Source of the DNA: Zhongshania aliphaticivorans
GTDB taxonomy: Bacteria; Pseudomonadota; Gammaproteobacteria; Pseudomonadales; Spongiibacteraceae
DNA: 64,000 nucleotides
Reading direction: 5' to 3'
Assembly (NCBI RefSeq): GCF_001586255.1
Contig: NZ_CP014544.1
Span: 1,829,501 to 1,893,500, forward strand
Shown here: positions 1 to 9,366 of the stretch, in pieces
How positions within the stretch are numbered: the first letter of the stretch is position 1
How the letters are laid out: the number at the start of each line of letters is the position of its first letter
Program-made: the position numbers and the translations under genes
The notes under the pieces: generated by a model
Database searches by the model: none
Told to the model about the DNA's origin: nothing
Seen by the model: only the letters and a program-made list of their open reading frames with translations

Positions 1-608
1 TGGTAGCAATCACCGGTGTCGATATAAGCTTTGATTTTGTGAAACGCCTCGGCGTAGCTGTCGGGGTTCAGTGAGCTTTGAAAGGCACTGGTCAATCTGA
101 ATTTACCTGCGGGGGTCTCGGGAGCTGCCTTACGCAAAAGTCCCTCAAGTTCACTGACCCGGGATTTGCTCAAATGAGCTTGAGCAACCAGCTCGCAGCG
201 CTGGAGTTCGTGGTCGACAATAACAGTCCAAGGGTAGATTCCGATGTGGGCGAGTGGGATATCGTCCGTTTGGCCACCGAGCTGAGCTTGGAACTGTTCG
301 CCAAAGTCGTAGCTTAAATAACCGACGGCGCCGCCGCTAAAGGGGAGGTCCGGGGCGTCGAGGTAGGCTTGATTAATGTGATTTAAGCGATTCTCTACCT
401 TAATGTTGAATGTATTAATATCGCCATAATCTATTGTATTTATTATTATAACGTCTTCAGGTGCGGCGCAAATAATGTCCCAGCGTCCGCGCTCGTTATA
501 TTCGGCAGCACTGTCTAAATAAACTGGCAGCGGAAGATGCTTCACTGCGGCAAAATAGCGGCTGGAATCGCGGTGGTAGGGTAGGGATACGCGGCAAAGG
601 CTAGCCAT
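1..608 (-). CDS. pabB: Aminodeoxychorismate synthase component I (PabB), N-terminal part, cut by window edge
   Basis: The reverse-strand frame opens with an ATG at 608 and stays open to base 1, giving about 202 residues; the rest lies outside the window. PabB joins chorismate and ammonia to make 4-amino-4-deoxychorismate for folate synthesis. The translation shows the family's N-terminal pattern: an early LPYHRDSSRYFAAV segment, a GGAVGYLSYDFG motif near residue 95-108, and IKAYIDTGDCYQ at the edge, which opens the catalytic chorismate-binding domain of PabB/TrpE proteins. The GGxxGYLxYDxG spelling and short N-terminus fit PabB better than TrpE. It is divergent from the carboxylase operon at 942, with 333 bp between them. 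The identification rests on the N-terminal domain only. Confidence 0.88.
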   Translation of the reverse strand, partial: MASLCRVSLPYHRDSSRYFAAVKHLPLPVYLDSAAEYNERGRWDIICAAPEDVIIINTIDYGDINTFNIKVENRLNHINQAYLDAPDLPFSGGAVGYLSYDFGEQFQAQLGGQTDDIPLAHIGIYPWTVIVDHELQRCELVAQAHLSKSRVSELEGLLRKAAPETPAGKFRLTSAFQSSLNPDSYAEAFHKIKAYIDTGDCY

Positions 609-941
609 GAAGTGTTGCTCAGAAGTAATACGAGACTGTAACCAGTCGCTGATTTTACGTGCTATGAGCCTGAAAAATCTAGTGTTTTATCAAAGACTCG
701 GGGCGCGCGGCAGGCCTGTCCAGATTGACAGAGGGGCCTGTTCCCAGTACTGTTAGCCGCCGCTTTGAGAAACACCAAGCCGTCGATGCACCACACAGAA
801 CGGTTAGTTCTCATTATATCCGCACCTTAAATATGCCTGCAGGCGCAAATCCCCGGTTTCTGAACCCCAGAAACGAAAAAAGGGAACACGCATGCGGCAT
901 GTTCGCGGGTTACCATTTAAATGTAGCTGGAACTGACAGGC
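609..941. promoter_or_regulatory. Divergent intergenic leader between pabB and the propionyl-CoA operon, with two inverted repeats
   Basis: This 333-bp gap must hold promoters for pabB (leftward) and the carboxylase operon (rightward). Two inverted repeats lie close together before the operon start. The first is GTTTCTG at 856-862 paired with CAGAAAC at 868-874 (7 bp perfect, 5-bp spacer). The second is GAACACGC at 884-891 against GCATGTTC at 897-904 (7 of 8 pairs, 5-bp spacer). Neither is followed by a T-tract, so operator sites are more likely than terminators. I cannot place a convincing -35/-10 pair. An open frame at 725-988 overlaps the next gene and looks spurious. Confidence 0.45.
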
Positions 942-2675
942 ATGACAAAAATAGCAAAACTCACTCCCTCATTAGAAAACCCCTTTGAGCAGAAATCTGA
1001 GCTTGAATTCACTGTTCCCGGTCAAATCGACTACGACCCCGGTCTATACGAAGCCGCGCTAAAGGCGGGTTACGACCTGCAGCAGCGCCCCCGTAAAATG
1101 GCGGGTGTTAAAGGCTTCCAAAAGCAGCATGAAAAGAAGCGGATGTCGATCTGGGAACGAATTGATGTCTTAGCCGATGCCGGTACCGAACCTAAGATTC
1201 TTTACCAAAACTGGGGCAAAAACCTCGATGGCGCGTCTCTAGTGACTGCTGTGCTGAAAGTGAATGGCCGCGACGTGGCTATTTACGGGCATGACTTCAC
1301 TGTGCGCGCGGGCTCTATGGATGCGACCAATGGCACCAAATTGGCCAATTTATTCCGCCTAGCAGGTAAATTAGGCATTCCGCTGGTTGGCATGAACGAC
1401 TCCGCAGGTGCTTATATTCCGGCTGGTGTCGGTGGTCTAGACGGTTACGCTGAAGCCTTTACTGCGCTGCGCAAGATCAATGGTGTTGTACCCTCGATCA
1501 TGTGTATGTTCGGTTATAACGCGGGTGGCGGTTCTTATTTGCCCCGTCAGGGCTCCTTTGTTATTCAGCCTAATGACACTTTCTTTGGTTTAACTGGTCC
1601 GGGCGTTGTTAAATCGGTCTTGGGTGAAGATGTTACTGCTGATGAACTGGGCGGACCAAGCGTTCACTCTAAATCTGGCGTAACCGACTTTGTTGTGCCG
1701 GACGAAGTTGCCGCACTGCGCAAAGTAAAAGAATTGCTAAATTACCTGCCGAGCAATAGTAGCGAAGCACCGGCCTTTCAGCCGACGTCTGATCCGATTA
1801 CCCGCAAGACATGGGATATCGACCTGCTGTTAAAGAAAGCATTCAATAGCCCCACCGGTTTTAACACACCGTTTGATATCAGTATTATCATTCAGCAGAT
1901 GTGTGACCACGGCGATTTCTTTGAAATCCAGCCGGAGCGGGCGCGCAACACCGTCTGCGCGTTGGGTCGCATGGGTGGCAATGTGGTTGGCTTTGTTGCC
2001 AATAACTCAGCAGTGGCCTCCGGTCAGATTGATATCGACGCGGCATACAAAAACGCGCGCTTTATCCGCTTCTGCAATGTATACAATATCCCAGTGATCT
2101 TCATGGAAGACACCACCGGCTTCCTGCCTGGTAAAGAGCAAGAGGCGGGCGGTATTGTGCAAGCAGGCCGCGCCATGCTCGACGCGATTATTGATTTGCG
2201 CACTCCGCGCTTTTTGATGATTGTGCGCAACGCCTTCGGCGGTGCCTACGCTGCCTTTAACAACTACCCAACAGGTGCCGACTTTGTCTGCGCACTGCCG
2301 ACCACCCGCTTAGCGGTAATGGGACCAGCCGGTGTTGAGTACGTTTACAAAGATGAAGTTCGCAAAATTCGCGGTTCGCTTAAAGCTAAGATCGCCGAGG
2401 CGACAGCCCAGAATGTTAAAGCTGGAATGTCTGAGGCTGAAGCGGCAAGCGCGGCGAAAGAAGCGGTTGGCGCCTGGCAGAAGCAGGAGGAGCTGCTACT
2501 GACCCAGCGTTATGAACGCGAGCTGATGAATCCAAATGAAGCACTAAGCCTGGGATCCATATCCCAGATCGTCATGCCCTCAGACCTGCGCAAGGTACTG
2601 GGTGAGCAACTGGAACTGCACCTCAAGGCCTACAAACCTGAGCCAATGGGTGGTGTGCAGCGGGAGTTCCATTAA
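942..2675 (+). CDS. Acyl-CoA (probably propionyl-CoA) carboxylase, carboxyltransferase subunit
   Basis: This 577-residue subunit transfers the carboxyl group from carboxybiotin to an acyl-CoA. It has the two crotonase-like halves of the PccB/MccB/AccD family. The N-terminal half carries a glycine-rich acyl-CoA pocket ([12 protein letters not shown]) followed by [11 protein letters not shown], the usual Gxxx-LGG turn. The C-terminal half carries [14 protein letters not shown] near residue 390-403, the family's oxyanion segment. It is longer than a typical PccB (about 510 residues) because of a basic N-terminal stretch and an Ala/Glu/Lys-rich helix near residues 475-520. It is followed by the biotin carboxylase, epimerase, mutase and MeaB, so propionyl-CoA is the likely substrate. 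That inference rests on the neighbours rather than on active-site residues. Confidence 0.88.
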   Translation: MTKIAKLTPSLENPFEQKSELEFTVPGQIDYDPGLYEAALKAGYDLQQRPRKMAGVKGFQKQHEKKRMSIWERIDVLADAGTEPKILYQNWGKNLDGASLVTAVLKVNGRDVAIYGHDFTVRAGSMDATNGTKLANLFRLAGKLGIPLVGMNDSAGAYIPAGVGGLDGYAEAFTALRKINGVVPSIMCMFGYNAGGGSYLPRQGSFVIQPNDTFFGLTGPGVVKSVLGEDVTADELGGPSVHSKSGVTDFVVPDEVAALRKVKELLNYLPSNSSEAPAFQPTSDPITRKTWDIDLLLKKAFNSPTGFNTPFDISIIIQQMCDHGDFFEIQPERARNTVCALGRMGGNVVGFVANNSAVASGQIDIDAAYKNARFIRFCNVYNIPVIFMEDTTGFLPGKEQEAGGIVQAGRAMLDAIIDLRTPRFLMIVRNAFGGAYAAFNNYPTGADFVCALPTTRLAVMGPAGVEYVYKDEVRKIRGSLKAKIAEATAQNVKAGMSEAEAASAAKEAVGAWQKQEELLLTQRYERELMNPNEALSLGSISQIVMPSDLRKVLGEQLELHLKAYKPEPMGGVQREFH

Positions 2676-2679
2676 TCCC

Positions 2680-2695
2680 CCGTTGCGTGCAACGG
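2680..2695 (+). other. Short intercistronic hairpin between the two carboxylase genes
   Basis: CCGTTG (2680-2685) pairs with CAACGG (2690-2695) around a 4-base loop, 5 bp after the carboxyltransferase stop codon, followed by TTTCTT. It could be a weak or partial terminator or an mRNA-stability element. The downstream biotin carboxylase belongs functionally to the same operon, so full termination is unlikely. Confidence 0.4.
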
Positions 2696-2742
2696 TTTCT
2701 TAATCCATTGAATTAGACGATTCGCTAACGAGGTTATTCAAC

Positions 2743-5586
2743 GTGCAAGCAAGTAACAATTATTATTTGAACAATCCCATGGTCCATAAAGACCGGAAAC
2801 TGGCCAAGTCAAAATCAGAATGGGTGAGAGCATTCGCCTGTAACGATATGAAACCATTGATTATTTGCCGTGGCCCAATCCGCAAGGAAGCCATGGATGT
2901 ATTCGATGAAATGGGCATCACTCACTACGGTATTTTGCTCTCTGAAAAAGATTCCATTACCTATACCAATGCCTTAGCCCCGGAGCTGCGCACCTTAACA
3001 GACCCAGATCGGGTTCACCGTGTGCCAGATTACAGCGGCGCCACTAAAGAAGAACGTCAAAAGCGTATTCAGCAGATTATCCGCATTGCCTACGACAATG
3101 GCTATAACTCGATTTTTGCGGGTTATGGTTTTATGTCAGAAGACGCTGAAATGGTCGAGTCCATGGAGAAGGCGGGGCTGAACTTTATTGGACCTTGCTC
3201 CTTCACCCAGAAATCTGCCGGTATGAAGGACCAGGCCAAGCGCACCGCGCTGGAAACCGGTGTATCGGTGACTCCTGGCGTGAATAACGCCACTAGCTTG
3301 GCCTTGTTCGCTAAGTACGGCAAAGATGGCTTAGAAAAGTGTGCTAAAGACCACAAGCTTGACGTTGACTTTAGTGCGTGTAAAGACGTGGAAGAGCAGG
3401 CTTTGGCATTGTTGGCGGCCTCATACGAAGCCAATATCGATATCATCAATGCCGCTGATATCGGTGCCGCCCTGCAAGTTGAAGCCAAGCGCATGCTGAT
3501 GGAAAAGCCCAATAATCGCTTCCGCTTAAAAGCGATTGCCGGTGGTGGTGGTAAAGGTCAGCGCATTTTGCAATCGGCAAACTCCTATGAAGGTGCAAGC
3601 CTAGAAGAGAAAGTCGAAAAAGCGGCTGCCAATGTGCCTTCATTGGTGTTGGAGTGCTTGGTCGAATTAAAAACCAATGGCGTTGGCGACAACAAAAACG
3701 TCTTGATTGAAATGAACATCGACACCACCCGTCACCAGGAAATTCAGGTGGTGGGCAATGGCGAGTGGTGCATGACCATGGGCGGTCGCGACTGTTCATT
3801 GCAGATGCACGAGCAGAAATTGCTGGAAGTGTCGGTAACCGAAGAAGAGCTTGAGGCTGCGATTGACGTTGCCACAGCTGCAGGCAAGACCGCAGAAGCC
3901 GAGCAGCTCAAGAAAGACCTGGTTATTCTTCAGCATATGGAGCGGGAAGGGGCAATATTCGGTGAGGCCGTTAAGCTCGATTCTCTCGGTACCTTTGAGT
4001 GTATCGTTGATGGCGAAGCCCATTACTTCATGGAAATGAATACCCGTATTCAGGTTGAGCACCGCGTAACCGAGCTGTGCTACAAATTGAAATTCACCAA
4101 CCCAGACGACTCCGGCGATTATTTCATTGCCGAAAGCTTGGTTGAAGTGATGGTTTTACTGGCGCGCCACGGCAAAAAGCTGCCTAAGCCTACCCGTATT
4201 CTGCGCGAGAAAACCTCGGTTGAAGCGCGCATGAACGCGACCAACCAGGCGCTTCAGCCCCACGCTGGTGGTGTGATTGAAAATTGGTCCAATGCGATTC
4301 CGGGTGAAATTCGCGACGATCAGGGCATTTCAACGCACAACCCAGACACTGATGTCTTTATGAAATACCACTTAGCCGGTGCGTACGACTCTAACATCGC
4401 CTTGTTGCTGACCACCGGTGAAACCCGCCTGAGCAGTTACCAGCGCCTGGCCGAAATTCTGCGTCGCACCGAGTTGCGCGGCAAGGATTTGTCTACCAAT
4501 TTGGAGTTTCATTACGGTTTGGTTCACTGGTTTATCGGTAACGGCATTAACGCTCGCCCGTCGACCAACTTCATCGTCCCCTATCTGACTGCGGTGGGCC
4601 TATTGAAGGAACAGGCCAATCAGATCGATTTAGATGTGGCCTTTAACGAAATTCGCCAGAAGTATGTCGCGGCGGCAGGCGATAATGCCAAGGCGTGGGC
4701 AGAAGCCCTCGATGCCAAAAAGCTGCTGTTAATTCGCCCCTTAGAGCGGCTGTTCGCTGAGCCTCACTATATGTCTGGCTGGCTGAGCATGAACAAAGAC
4801 AGTCTGCATATCGATGATGGCGAAATTAAGTGGCAGACTAACCCTATTGAAATGCTGGACAAGCTTTACCACTATCTCAATATGGATTTTGAAAAGGGCA
4901 AGCCCGCTCGTTATATGATCTGGGATCACGATCACGATATCCTCACGGCAGCGGTAAGCTTCTATAAATCATTGAACGAGAAAGTCGACGCAGCTGATTT
5001 CCCAGCCTTGCAAGCGCTGCTGGCAAGCGACAAAGCGCCAAAAGGCTTTAGTAGTGACGAATGGGCTGCCGTGCGCAGCGCTCACGCGGGCTATTACGCC
5101 GGCACCGAAGTCTTGGCAGTGCTGATGTATATCGCCACTGAAACCGGCTTCTGTGAACTGAGCGTTAATCCTGATTTGAGTATTACCATTCCAGAGCGCC
5201 TCACAAACAAAGACTTGCAAAAGCAGATGGCTAAAGTATTAGTGCCACCACCTGCCGCGAAGTCAGACGAGGTATTGGCAGCCAGTGGCGGTATGTACTA
5301 TCCCCGCGAAGCGCCAGGCATGGATGTATTCGTGAGCGAGGGTGATCATTTTAATACTGGCGATACGCTGTATATTGTTGAAGTCATGAAAATGTTCAAC
5401 AAGGTCATTGCGCCATTCTCCGGCACCATTGCCAAGGTCTTGGTTGAGGGCGATGGGGTGATCATTAAGAAAGGCCAGCCTTTGTTTAAAATCATACCTG
5501 ACGAGATGATTGTTATTGAAACCCCTGAGGAAGTCGCCGAAATGCGTCGCGTGAAAACCATCGAGTTTCTCGCCACATTGAAGTGA
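2743..5586 (+). CDS. Biotin carboxylase with C-terminal biotin carrier domain (propionyl-CoA carboxylase alpha subunit, long divergent form)
   Basis: The 947-residue product carboxylates its own biotin with ATP and bicarbonate. Residues 35-160 resemble the biotin carboxylase N-terminal fold. The ATP-grasp core shows AGGGGKG near 266-272, GGRDCSLQ at 347-354 followed by EQK, and FMEMNTRIQVEHRVTE near 429-444, which matches the canonical catalytic stretch except Arg for Thr/Pro. The biotinyl domain is at the C-terminus with VEVMKM, biotin lysine about residue 883. Ordinary PccA/MccA subunits are about 660-670 residues. The excess comes from an insertion around residues 190-260 ahead of the glycine loop, another around 365-395, and a long linker between about 600 and 850. 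The start is GTG with an upstream GAGG. It is certainly a biotin-dependent carboxylase; propionyl-CoA specificity is inferred from the operon. Confidence 0.87.
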   Translation: MQASNNYYLNNPMVHKDRKLAKSKSEWVRAFACNDMKPLIICRGPIRKEAMDVFDEMGITHYGILLSEKDSITYTNALAPELRTLTDPDRVHRVPDYSGATKEERQKRIQQIIRIAYDNGYNSIFAGYGFMSEDAEMVESMEKAGLNFIGPCSFTQKSAGMKDQAKRTALETGVSVTPGVNNATSLALFAKYGKDGLEKCAKDHKLDVDFSACKDVEEQALALLAASYEANIDIINAADIGAALQVEAKRMLMEKPNNRFRLKAIAGGGGKGQRILQSANSYEGASLEEKVEKAAANVPSLVLECLVELKTNGVGDNKNVLIEMNIDTTRHQEIQVVGNGEWCMTMGGRDCSLQMHEQKLLEVSVTEEELEAAIDVATAAGKTAEAEQLKKDLVILQHMEREGAIFGEAVKLDSLGTFECIVDGEAHYFMEMNTRIQVEHRVTELCYKLKFTNPDDSGDYFIAESLVEVMVLLARHGKKLPKPTRILREKTSVEARMNATNQALQPHAGGVIENWSNAIPGEIRDDQGISTHNPDTDVFMKYHLAGAYDSNIALLLTTGETRLSSYQRLAEILRRTELRGKDLSTNLEFHYGLVHWFIGNGINARPSTNFIVPYLTAVGLLKEQANQIDLDVAFNEIRQKYVAAAGDNAKAWAEALDAKKLLLIRPLERLFAEPHYMSGWLSMNKDSLHIDDGEIKWQTNPIEMLDKLYHYLNMDFEKGKPARYMIWDHDHDILTAAVSFYKSLNEKVDAADFPALQALLASDKAPKGFSSDEWAAVRSAHAGYYAGTEVLAVLMYIATETGFCELSVNPDLSITIPERLTNKDLQKQMAKVLVPPPAAKSDEVLAASGGMYYPREAPGMDVFVSEGDHFNTGDTLYIVEVMKMFNKVIAPFSGTIAKVLVEGDGVIIKKGQPLFKIIPDEMIVIETPEEVAEMRRVKTIEFLATLK

Positions 5587-5592
5587 TTGTCT

Positions 5593-5617
5593 GCGCTGGC
5601 AGCACCGCTGCCAGCGC
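5593..5617 (+). other. Strong intercistronic hairpin after the biotin carboxylase gene
   Basis: GCGCTGGCAG (5593-5602) pairs perfectly with CTGCCAGCGC (5608-5617) around a 5-base loop. It sits 7 bp after the stop codon and 24 bp before the epimerase start. No T-tract follows, so intrinsic termination is unlikely. A stem this stable could block 3' exonuclease and set different mRNA levels for the carboxylase and mutase halves of the operon. That role is inference. Confidence 0.5.
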
Positions 5618-5640
5618 TATTTAAGCTAAGGAGAATTTCA

Positions 5641-6054
5641 ATGATTACTGGTCTTGATCATATTGCTGTTGCCGTACCCGATTTAGAAAAAGCTATTGCC
5701 CGATTTATGGCGGATTTTGGCCTGCACTACGATGGCAGTGAAGAAGTGGAGAGCGCCAAAACCGCAACCGCTTTCTTTCCGCTGAAATCAACCAGTATCG
5801 AGCTAGTAAGCCCGCTGCGCGGCGAAGGCCCGATAGCCAAATATCTGGAAAAGAAGCCTGGCGGCCTGCATCACCTGTGTTTCAGCACCGACGATATTGT
5901 GGCTGACGTGGCACGGCTCAAAGCCCTAGGCTATCAATTCTTGGCTGATGCGCCATCACCGGGCGCCCACGGTTGCCAAGTTATCTTTATTCATCCTAAG
6001 TCCTGTGACGGCGTGCTCATCGAGCTCAGCCAGCCCGGCGACGACCACCACTAA
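5641..6054 (+). CDS. mce: Methylmalonyl-CoA epimerase
   Basis: The 137-residue protein interconverts (S)- and (R)-methylmalonyl-CoA, the step between propionyl-CoA carboxylase and the mutase. It is a single-domain vicinal-oxygen-chelate (glyoxalase-like) protein. It opens with GLDHIAVAVPDLEKAI and shows the metal ligands expected of the family: His in LDHIAV, Glu in IELVSP, His in GLHHLCF and Glu in LIELSQP. I chose the ATG at 5641 because AGGAG lies 8 bases before it and the epimerase family begins at this point. The frame stays open upstream to 5587, but that part reads through the hairpin and resembles nothing. It is tightly placed between the carboxylase and the mutase. Confidence 0.93.
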   Translation: MITGLDHIAVAVPDLEKAIARFMADFGLHYDGSEEVESAKTATAFFPLKSTSIELVSPLRGEGPIAKYLEKKPGGLHHLCFSTDDIVADVARLKALGYQFLADAPSPGAHGCQVIFIHPKSCDGVLIELSQPGDDHH

Positions 6055-6130
6055 TTATTAGCCCGATTTGTAGCCGCGCATTGAATATGCAAAAAGCGGC
6101 GCAAACTCACTGACAATGACAGGTAAACCC

Positions 6131-8290
6131 ATGGCAGATTACAAAGCTCCCGAGACATCCGTAGACGAGTGGAAAGCACTGGCCAATAAAGCCCTTGCGA
6201 AAAGCAATCAAACCCTCGACGACTTGGTTTGGCACACCCCTGAAGGAATAGATGTTAAACCCTTATACACTCAGGAAGATGTTAAAGATCTGCCCTATAC
6301 CAATACCTTACCTGGCATAGAGCCTTTTATTCGTGGCCCCCAGCCCACCATGTACGCTGGTCGCCCCTGGACAATTCGTCAGTACGCGGGTTTCTCTACC
6401 GCTGAAGAATCCAACGCCTTTTACCGTAAAGCGCTAGCCGCTGGTGGCCAAGGTGTGTCAGTTGCCTTCGACTTGGCAACTCACCGTGGTTACGACTCTG
6501 ATCATCCCCGTGTTACTGGTGACGTCGGTAAAGCTGGTGTTGCTATCGACTCTGTTGAAGACATGAAGGTCTTGTTTAACGAGATTCCCTTAGACAAAGT
6601 CTCGGTTTCCATGACCATGAACGGTGCAGTACTGCCCGTACTGGCCGGCTATATCGTTGCCGCAGAAGAGCAGGGCGTTCCTCAGGACAAATTGTCTGGC
6701 ACCATCCAGAACGATATCCTCAAAGAATTCATGGTGCGTAATACCTATATTTACCCGCCAGCCCCTTCCATGAAGATCATCGGCGACATCATTGCTTATG
6801 CGTCGAGCAATATGCCTAAATTCAATACCATCTCCATTTCTGGATACCATATTCAGGAAGCGGGTGCGGATGCCGCACTTGAGCTGGCTTACACCTTGGC
6901 TGATGGTAAGGAATACATTCGCACCGCGATTGCTGCGGGCTTGGATATCGATAAGTTCGCGGGCCGTCTGTCCTTCTTCTGGGGCATTGGTATGAATTTC
7001 TATATGGAAATCGCCAAAATGCGCGCCGCACGTTTGCTGTGGGCCAAAATTGTTTCTGAGTTTGAGCCTAAGGATCAGCGTTCCAAAATGCTGCGTACCC
7101 ACAGCCAGACTTCAGGCTGGTCGCTGACTGAGCAAGACCCTTACAACAATATTGTGCGTACCACCATCGAGGCCATGGCCGCGGTATTTGGCGGCACTCA
7201 GTCTTTGCACACCAACGCACTGGATGAAGCGATTGCCCTGCCAACACAGTTCTCTTCACGTATCGCCCGTAACACCCAGCTGATTATTCAGGAAGAAACA
7301 GGCATCACCAATGTGGTCGATCCCTGGGGCGGTTCGTACATGATGGAATCACTGACCAAGGACATCGCAGACCGCGCTTGGGAATTGATTCAAGAAGTCG
7401 AAGAGAAGGGCGGCATGGCTAAAGCCATTGAAACCGGCCTGCCAAAACTGCGTATTGAAGAATCTGCAGCGCGCAAGCAAGCCCGTATCGACCGCGGCGA
7501 AGACGTGATCGTTGGCGTAAACAAATACACCCTAGCCGAAGAAGACGATGTAGATGTACTCGACATCGACAACAACGCCGTGCGTGAATCTCAGGTTGCG
7601 GCGCTGGCGAAAATTCGCGCATCACGGGACGAAGCCACTGTTGAAGATGCACTGGAAGCGATTTACCAGTGCGCCTGTGGCGGCGAAGGTAACTTGCTGG
7701 ATCTGGCCGTAAAAGCGACGCGCCTGCGGGCAACAGTTGGGGAGATCTCTTTCGCTATGGAACGTGAATTTGGCCGCTTTAACGCTCAGTCACAAACGGT
7801 ATCTGGCGTTTACGGTAGCGCTTACCAAGATGACGAAAACTGGCAGGGCATTAGTAAAGACATCGAAGACTTCGCTGAAAAGCACGGCCGTCGTCCCCGT
7901 ATGCTGGTCTGCAAAATGGGCCAAGACGGTCACGACCGCGGCGCCAAAGTAATCGCAACCGCCTTTGCCGATGTTGGTTTTGATATCGACTTGTCGCCCA
8001 TGTTCTCAACCCCTGAAGAAGTCGCCAAACAAGCCGTTGAGAACGACGTGCACGTTGTGGGTGTATCTTCACAGGCTGCTGGTCACAAGACGCTTATCCC
8101 GGAACTGATTTCAGAACTGAAGAAAGCCGGTGCCGACGACATCATCGTCATCGCGGGTGGTGTTATTCCACGCCAAGATTACGACTTTCTCAATGCGGCG
8201 GGTGTTAAAGGCATCTTCGGCCCCGGTACCAAAATCCCCCTCGCTGCACGCGGCGTGTTGGATGCAATTAATGAGGCGTATAAAGGCTAG
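6131..8290 (+). CDS. scpA: Methylmalonyl-CoA mutase (adenosylcobalamin-dependent)
   Basis: This roughly 719-residue enzyme isomerises (R)-methylmalonyl-CoA to succinyl-CoA, so propionate carbon enters the TCA cycle. The N-terminal TIM-barrel catalytic domain holds [18 protein letters not shown], typical of the substrate channel, and [10 protein letters not shown] with the active-site His near residue 240. The C-terminal B12 domain holds [15 protein letters not shown], whose His at about residue 601 is the lower axial cobalt ligand, followed by GVSSQAAGH and a GGVIP segment. This is the single-chain, homodimeric form; no separate small subunit is present. I prefer the ATG at 6131 (AGGT upstream) over an in-frame ATG at 6116. 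MeaB follows after a hairpin-containing 87-bp gap. I see no B12 riboswitch upstream. Confidence 0.96.
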   Translation: MADYKAPETSVDEWKALANKALAKSNQTLDDLVWHTPEGIDVKPLYTQEDVKDLPYTNTLPGIEPFIRGPQPTMYAGRPWTIRQYAGFSTAEESNAFYRKALAAGGQGVSVAFDLATHRGYDSDHPRVTGDVGKAGVAIDSVEDMKVLFNEIPLDKVSVSMTMNGAVLPVLAGYIVAAEEQGVPQDKLSGTIQNDILKEFMVRNTYIYPPAPSMKIIGDIIAYASSNMPKFNTISISGYHIQEAGADAALELAYTLADGKEYIRTAIAAGLDIDKFAGRLSFFWGIGMNFYMEIAKMRAARLLWAKIVSEFEPKDQRSKMLRTHSQTSGWSLTEQDPYNNIVRTTIEAMAAVFGGTQSLHTNALDEAIALPTQFSSRIARNTQLIIQEETGITNVVDPWGGSYMMESLTKDIADRAWELIQEVEEKGGMAKAIETGLPKLRIEESAARKQARIDRGEDVIVGVNKYTLAEEDDVDVLDIDNNAVRESQVAALAKIRASRDEATVEDALEAIYQCACGGEGNLLDLAVKATRLRATVGEISFAMEREFGRFNAQSQTVSGVYGSAYQDDENWQGISKDIEDFAEKHGRRPRMLVCKMGQDGHDRGAKVIATAFADVGFDIDLSPMFSTPEEVAKQAVENDVHVVGVSSQAAGHKTLIPELISELKKAGADDIIVIAGGVIPRQDYDFLNAAGVKGIFGPGTKIPLAARGVLDAINEAYKG

Positions 8291-8306
8291 CAAGGGGAGA
8301 CGCTCT

Positions 8307-8360
8307 ACGGGAGACGGTAAACGCCAACAGATAGTGGCTTTTGCGTCTTCCGTCTCCCGT
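8307..8360 (+). repeat. Long imperfect inverted repeat between mutase and meaB
   Basis: ACGGGAGACGG (8307-8317) pairs perfectly with CCGTCTCCCGT (8350-8360). The stem continues imperfectly through TAAACGC (8318-8324) against GCGTCTT (8343-8349), giving an 18-bp arm pair with an 18-base loop. A partial direct copy, GGGGAGACG, lies just before it at about 8294-8302. It resembles REP-type intercistronic palindromes, but I see no other copy in this window. Confidence 0.5.
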
Positions 8361-8377
8361 TAAGCGTAACGCATATT

Positions 8378-9349
8378 ATGGCTATAGACATTGAAGCACT
8401 CCAAGCCGGCAATTCCCGCGCCTTGGCCAAGGCCATTACCTTGGTCGAGAGTAAGCGGGTAGAACACCGCATTGAGGCGCAGTTGCTCCTAGAGCAAGTG
8501 CTGCCCAGCACCGGCAACAGTATTCGCATTGGTATTACCGGCATTCCCGGTGTCGGTAAATCGACATTTATTGAGGCCTTTGGCCTCTACCTTTTAAGCC
8601 AGGGGAAGCGGGTTGCTGTATTGGCCGTTGACCCCAGTTCCCCAATTGCAGGCGGTTCCATATTGGGTGATAAAACCCGTATGGAAATGCTGTCGCGCAG
8701 TAAAGACGCTTTTATTAGGCCGTCTCCCTCCGAGGGTTCACTTGGCGGTGTCGCCCAAAAAACCCGTGAAACCATGTTGCTCTGCGAAGCGGCGGGTTAC
8801 GACGTAATTTTGGTGGAGACTGTTGGGGTAGGGCAATCTGAGTACGAAGTCGCCAGCATGGTCGATTTCTTTATGGTGCTAATGCTGCCCAATGCGGGTG
8901 ATGAATTGCAGGGCATTAAAAAGGGCATTATCGAATTGGCTGACGCCTTGGTGATTAACAAGGCCGACGGCGAGAGTATTAATCTTGCTCAGCAAACTCG
9001 GCGCCACTATGAAAATGCTCTGCATTTGCTGCGGCACAATACCTTTTGGACGCCGCAAGTAATGAGCTGCTCGGCGATCAAGAACGAAAATATCGAAGCC
9101 ATTTGGGGCATGATTAGCGGCTTTAAAATAGATGCCACCAAAAATGGTTCGCTGCAGGACAAACGCTCACGTCAGGCCCGCGAGTGGATGAACAAGCTAC
9201 TCCACGAAATGTTAGAAATGAAGCTAAAGCAAAACCCAGAAGTCCGGGAGTTACTGCCGCAGCTAAACGATAAGGTCACCAACGGTGAAACCACGCCGTA
9301 TCTTGCGGCAAGCAAACTAATAGACTTGCTGTTTCAGTCAGGCAAGTAA
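8378..9349 (+). CDS. meaB: Methylmalonyl-CoA mutase-associated GTPase MeaB
   Basis: The 323-residue P-loop GTPase is the chaperone of methylmalonyl-CoA mutase: it protects the enzyme and gates adenosylcobalamin loading. It has the G3E-family layout, with GIPGVGKST (Walker A) at residues 55-63, AVDPSSP and a Glu/Gly-rich switch after it, ILVETVGVGQSE in the middle, and VINKADGES as the base-specificity motif. Length and order match MeaB/ArgK proteins. It lies directly downstream of its client gene. The alternative older name ArgK (arginine/ornithine transport kinase) is considered incorrect for this family. Confidence 0.95.
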   Translation: MAIDIEALQAGNSRALAKAITLVESKRVEHRIEAQLLLEQVLPSTGNSIRIGITGIPGVGKSTFIEAFGLYLLSQGKRVAVLAVDPSSPIAGGSILGDKTRMEMLSRSKDAFIRPSPSEGSLGGVAQKTRETMLLCEAAGYDVILVETVGVGQSEYEVASMVDFFMVLMLPNAGDELQGIKKGIIELADALVINKADGESINLAQQTRRHYENALHLLRHNTFWTPQVMSCSAIKNENIEAIWGMISGFKIDATKNGSLQDKRSRQAREWMNKLLHEMLEMKLKQNPEVRELLPQLNDKVTNGETTPYLAASKLIDLLFQSGK

Positions 9350-9366
9350 GCTCAGGTAGTTAAATC

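Noticed and set aside
856-874. PsrA-type operator
   Set aside because: PsrA sites as I know them read GAAAC-N-GTTTC; here the arms are the other way round (GTTTC...GAAAC), so I call it only an unassigned inverted repeat.
725-988. Forward 87-residue frame before the carboxyltransferase
   Set aside because: It overlaps the real gene by 47 bp in another frame, contains the two inverted repeats of the leader and resembles no known protein.
3123-3512. 129-residue reverse frame inside the biotin carboxylase gene
   Set aside because: It is antisense shadow of a clear coding region.
5587-5640. Longer N-terminus for the epimerase
   Set aside because: It translates the intercistronic hairpin, while the ATG at 5641 has a strong AGGAG and matches the family start.
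6055-6130. Cobalamin riboswitch before the mutase
   Set aside because: The gap is only 76 bp and lacks the B12-box; a small GCCGC/GCGGC stem is all that can be seen.
6590-7102. 170-residue reverse frame inside the mutase gene
   Set aside because: It is the mirror of a high-confidence coding sequence and has no domain or ribosome site.
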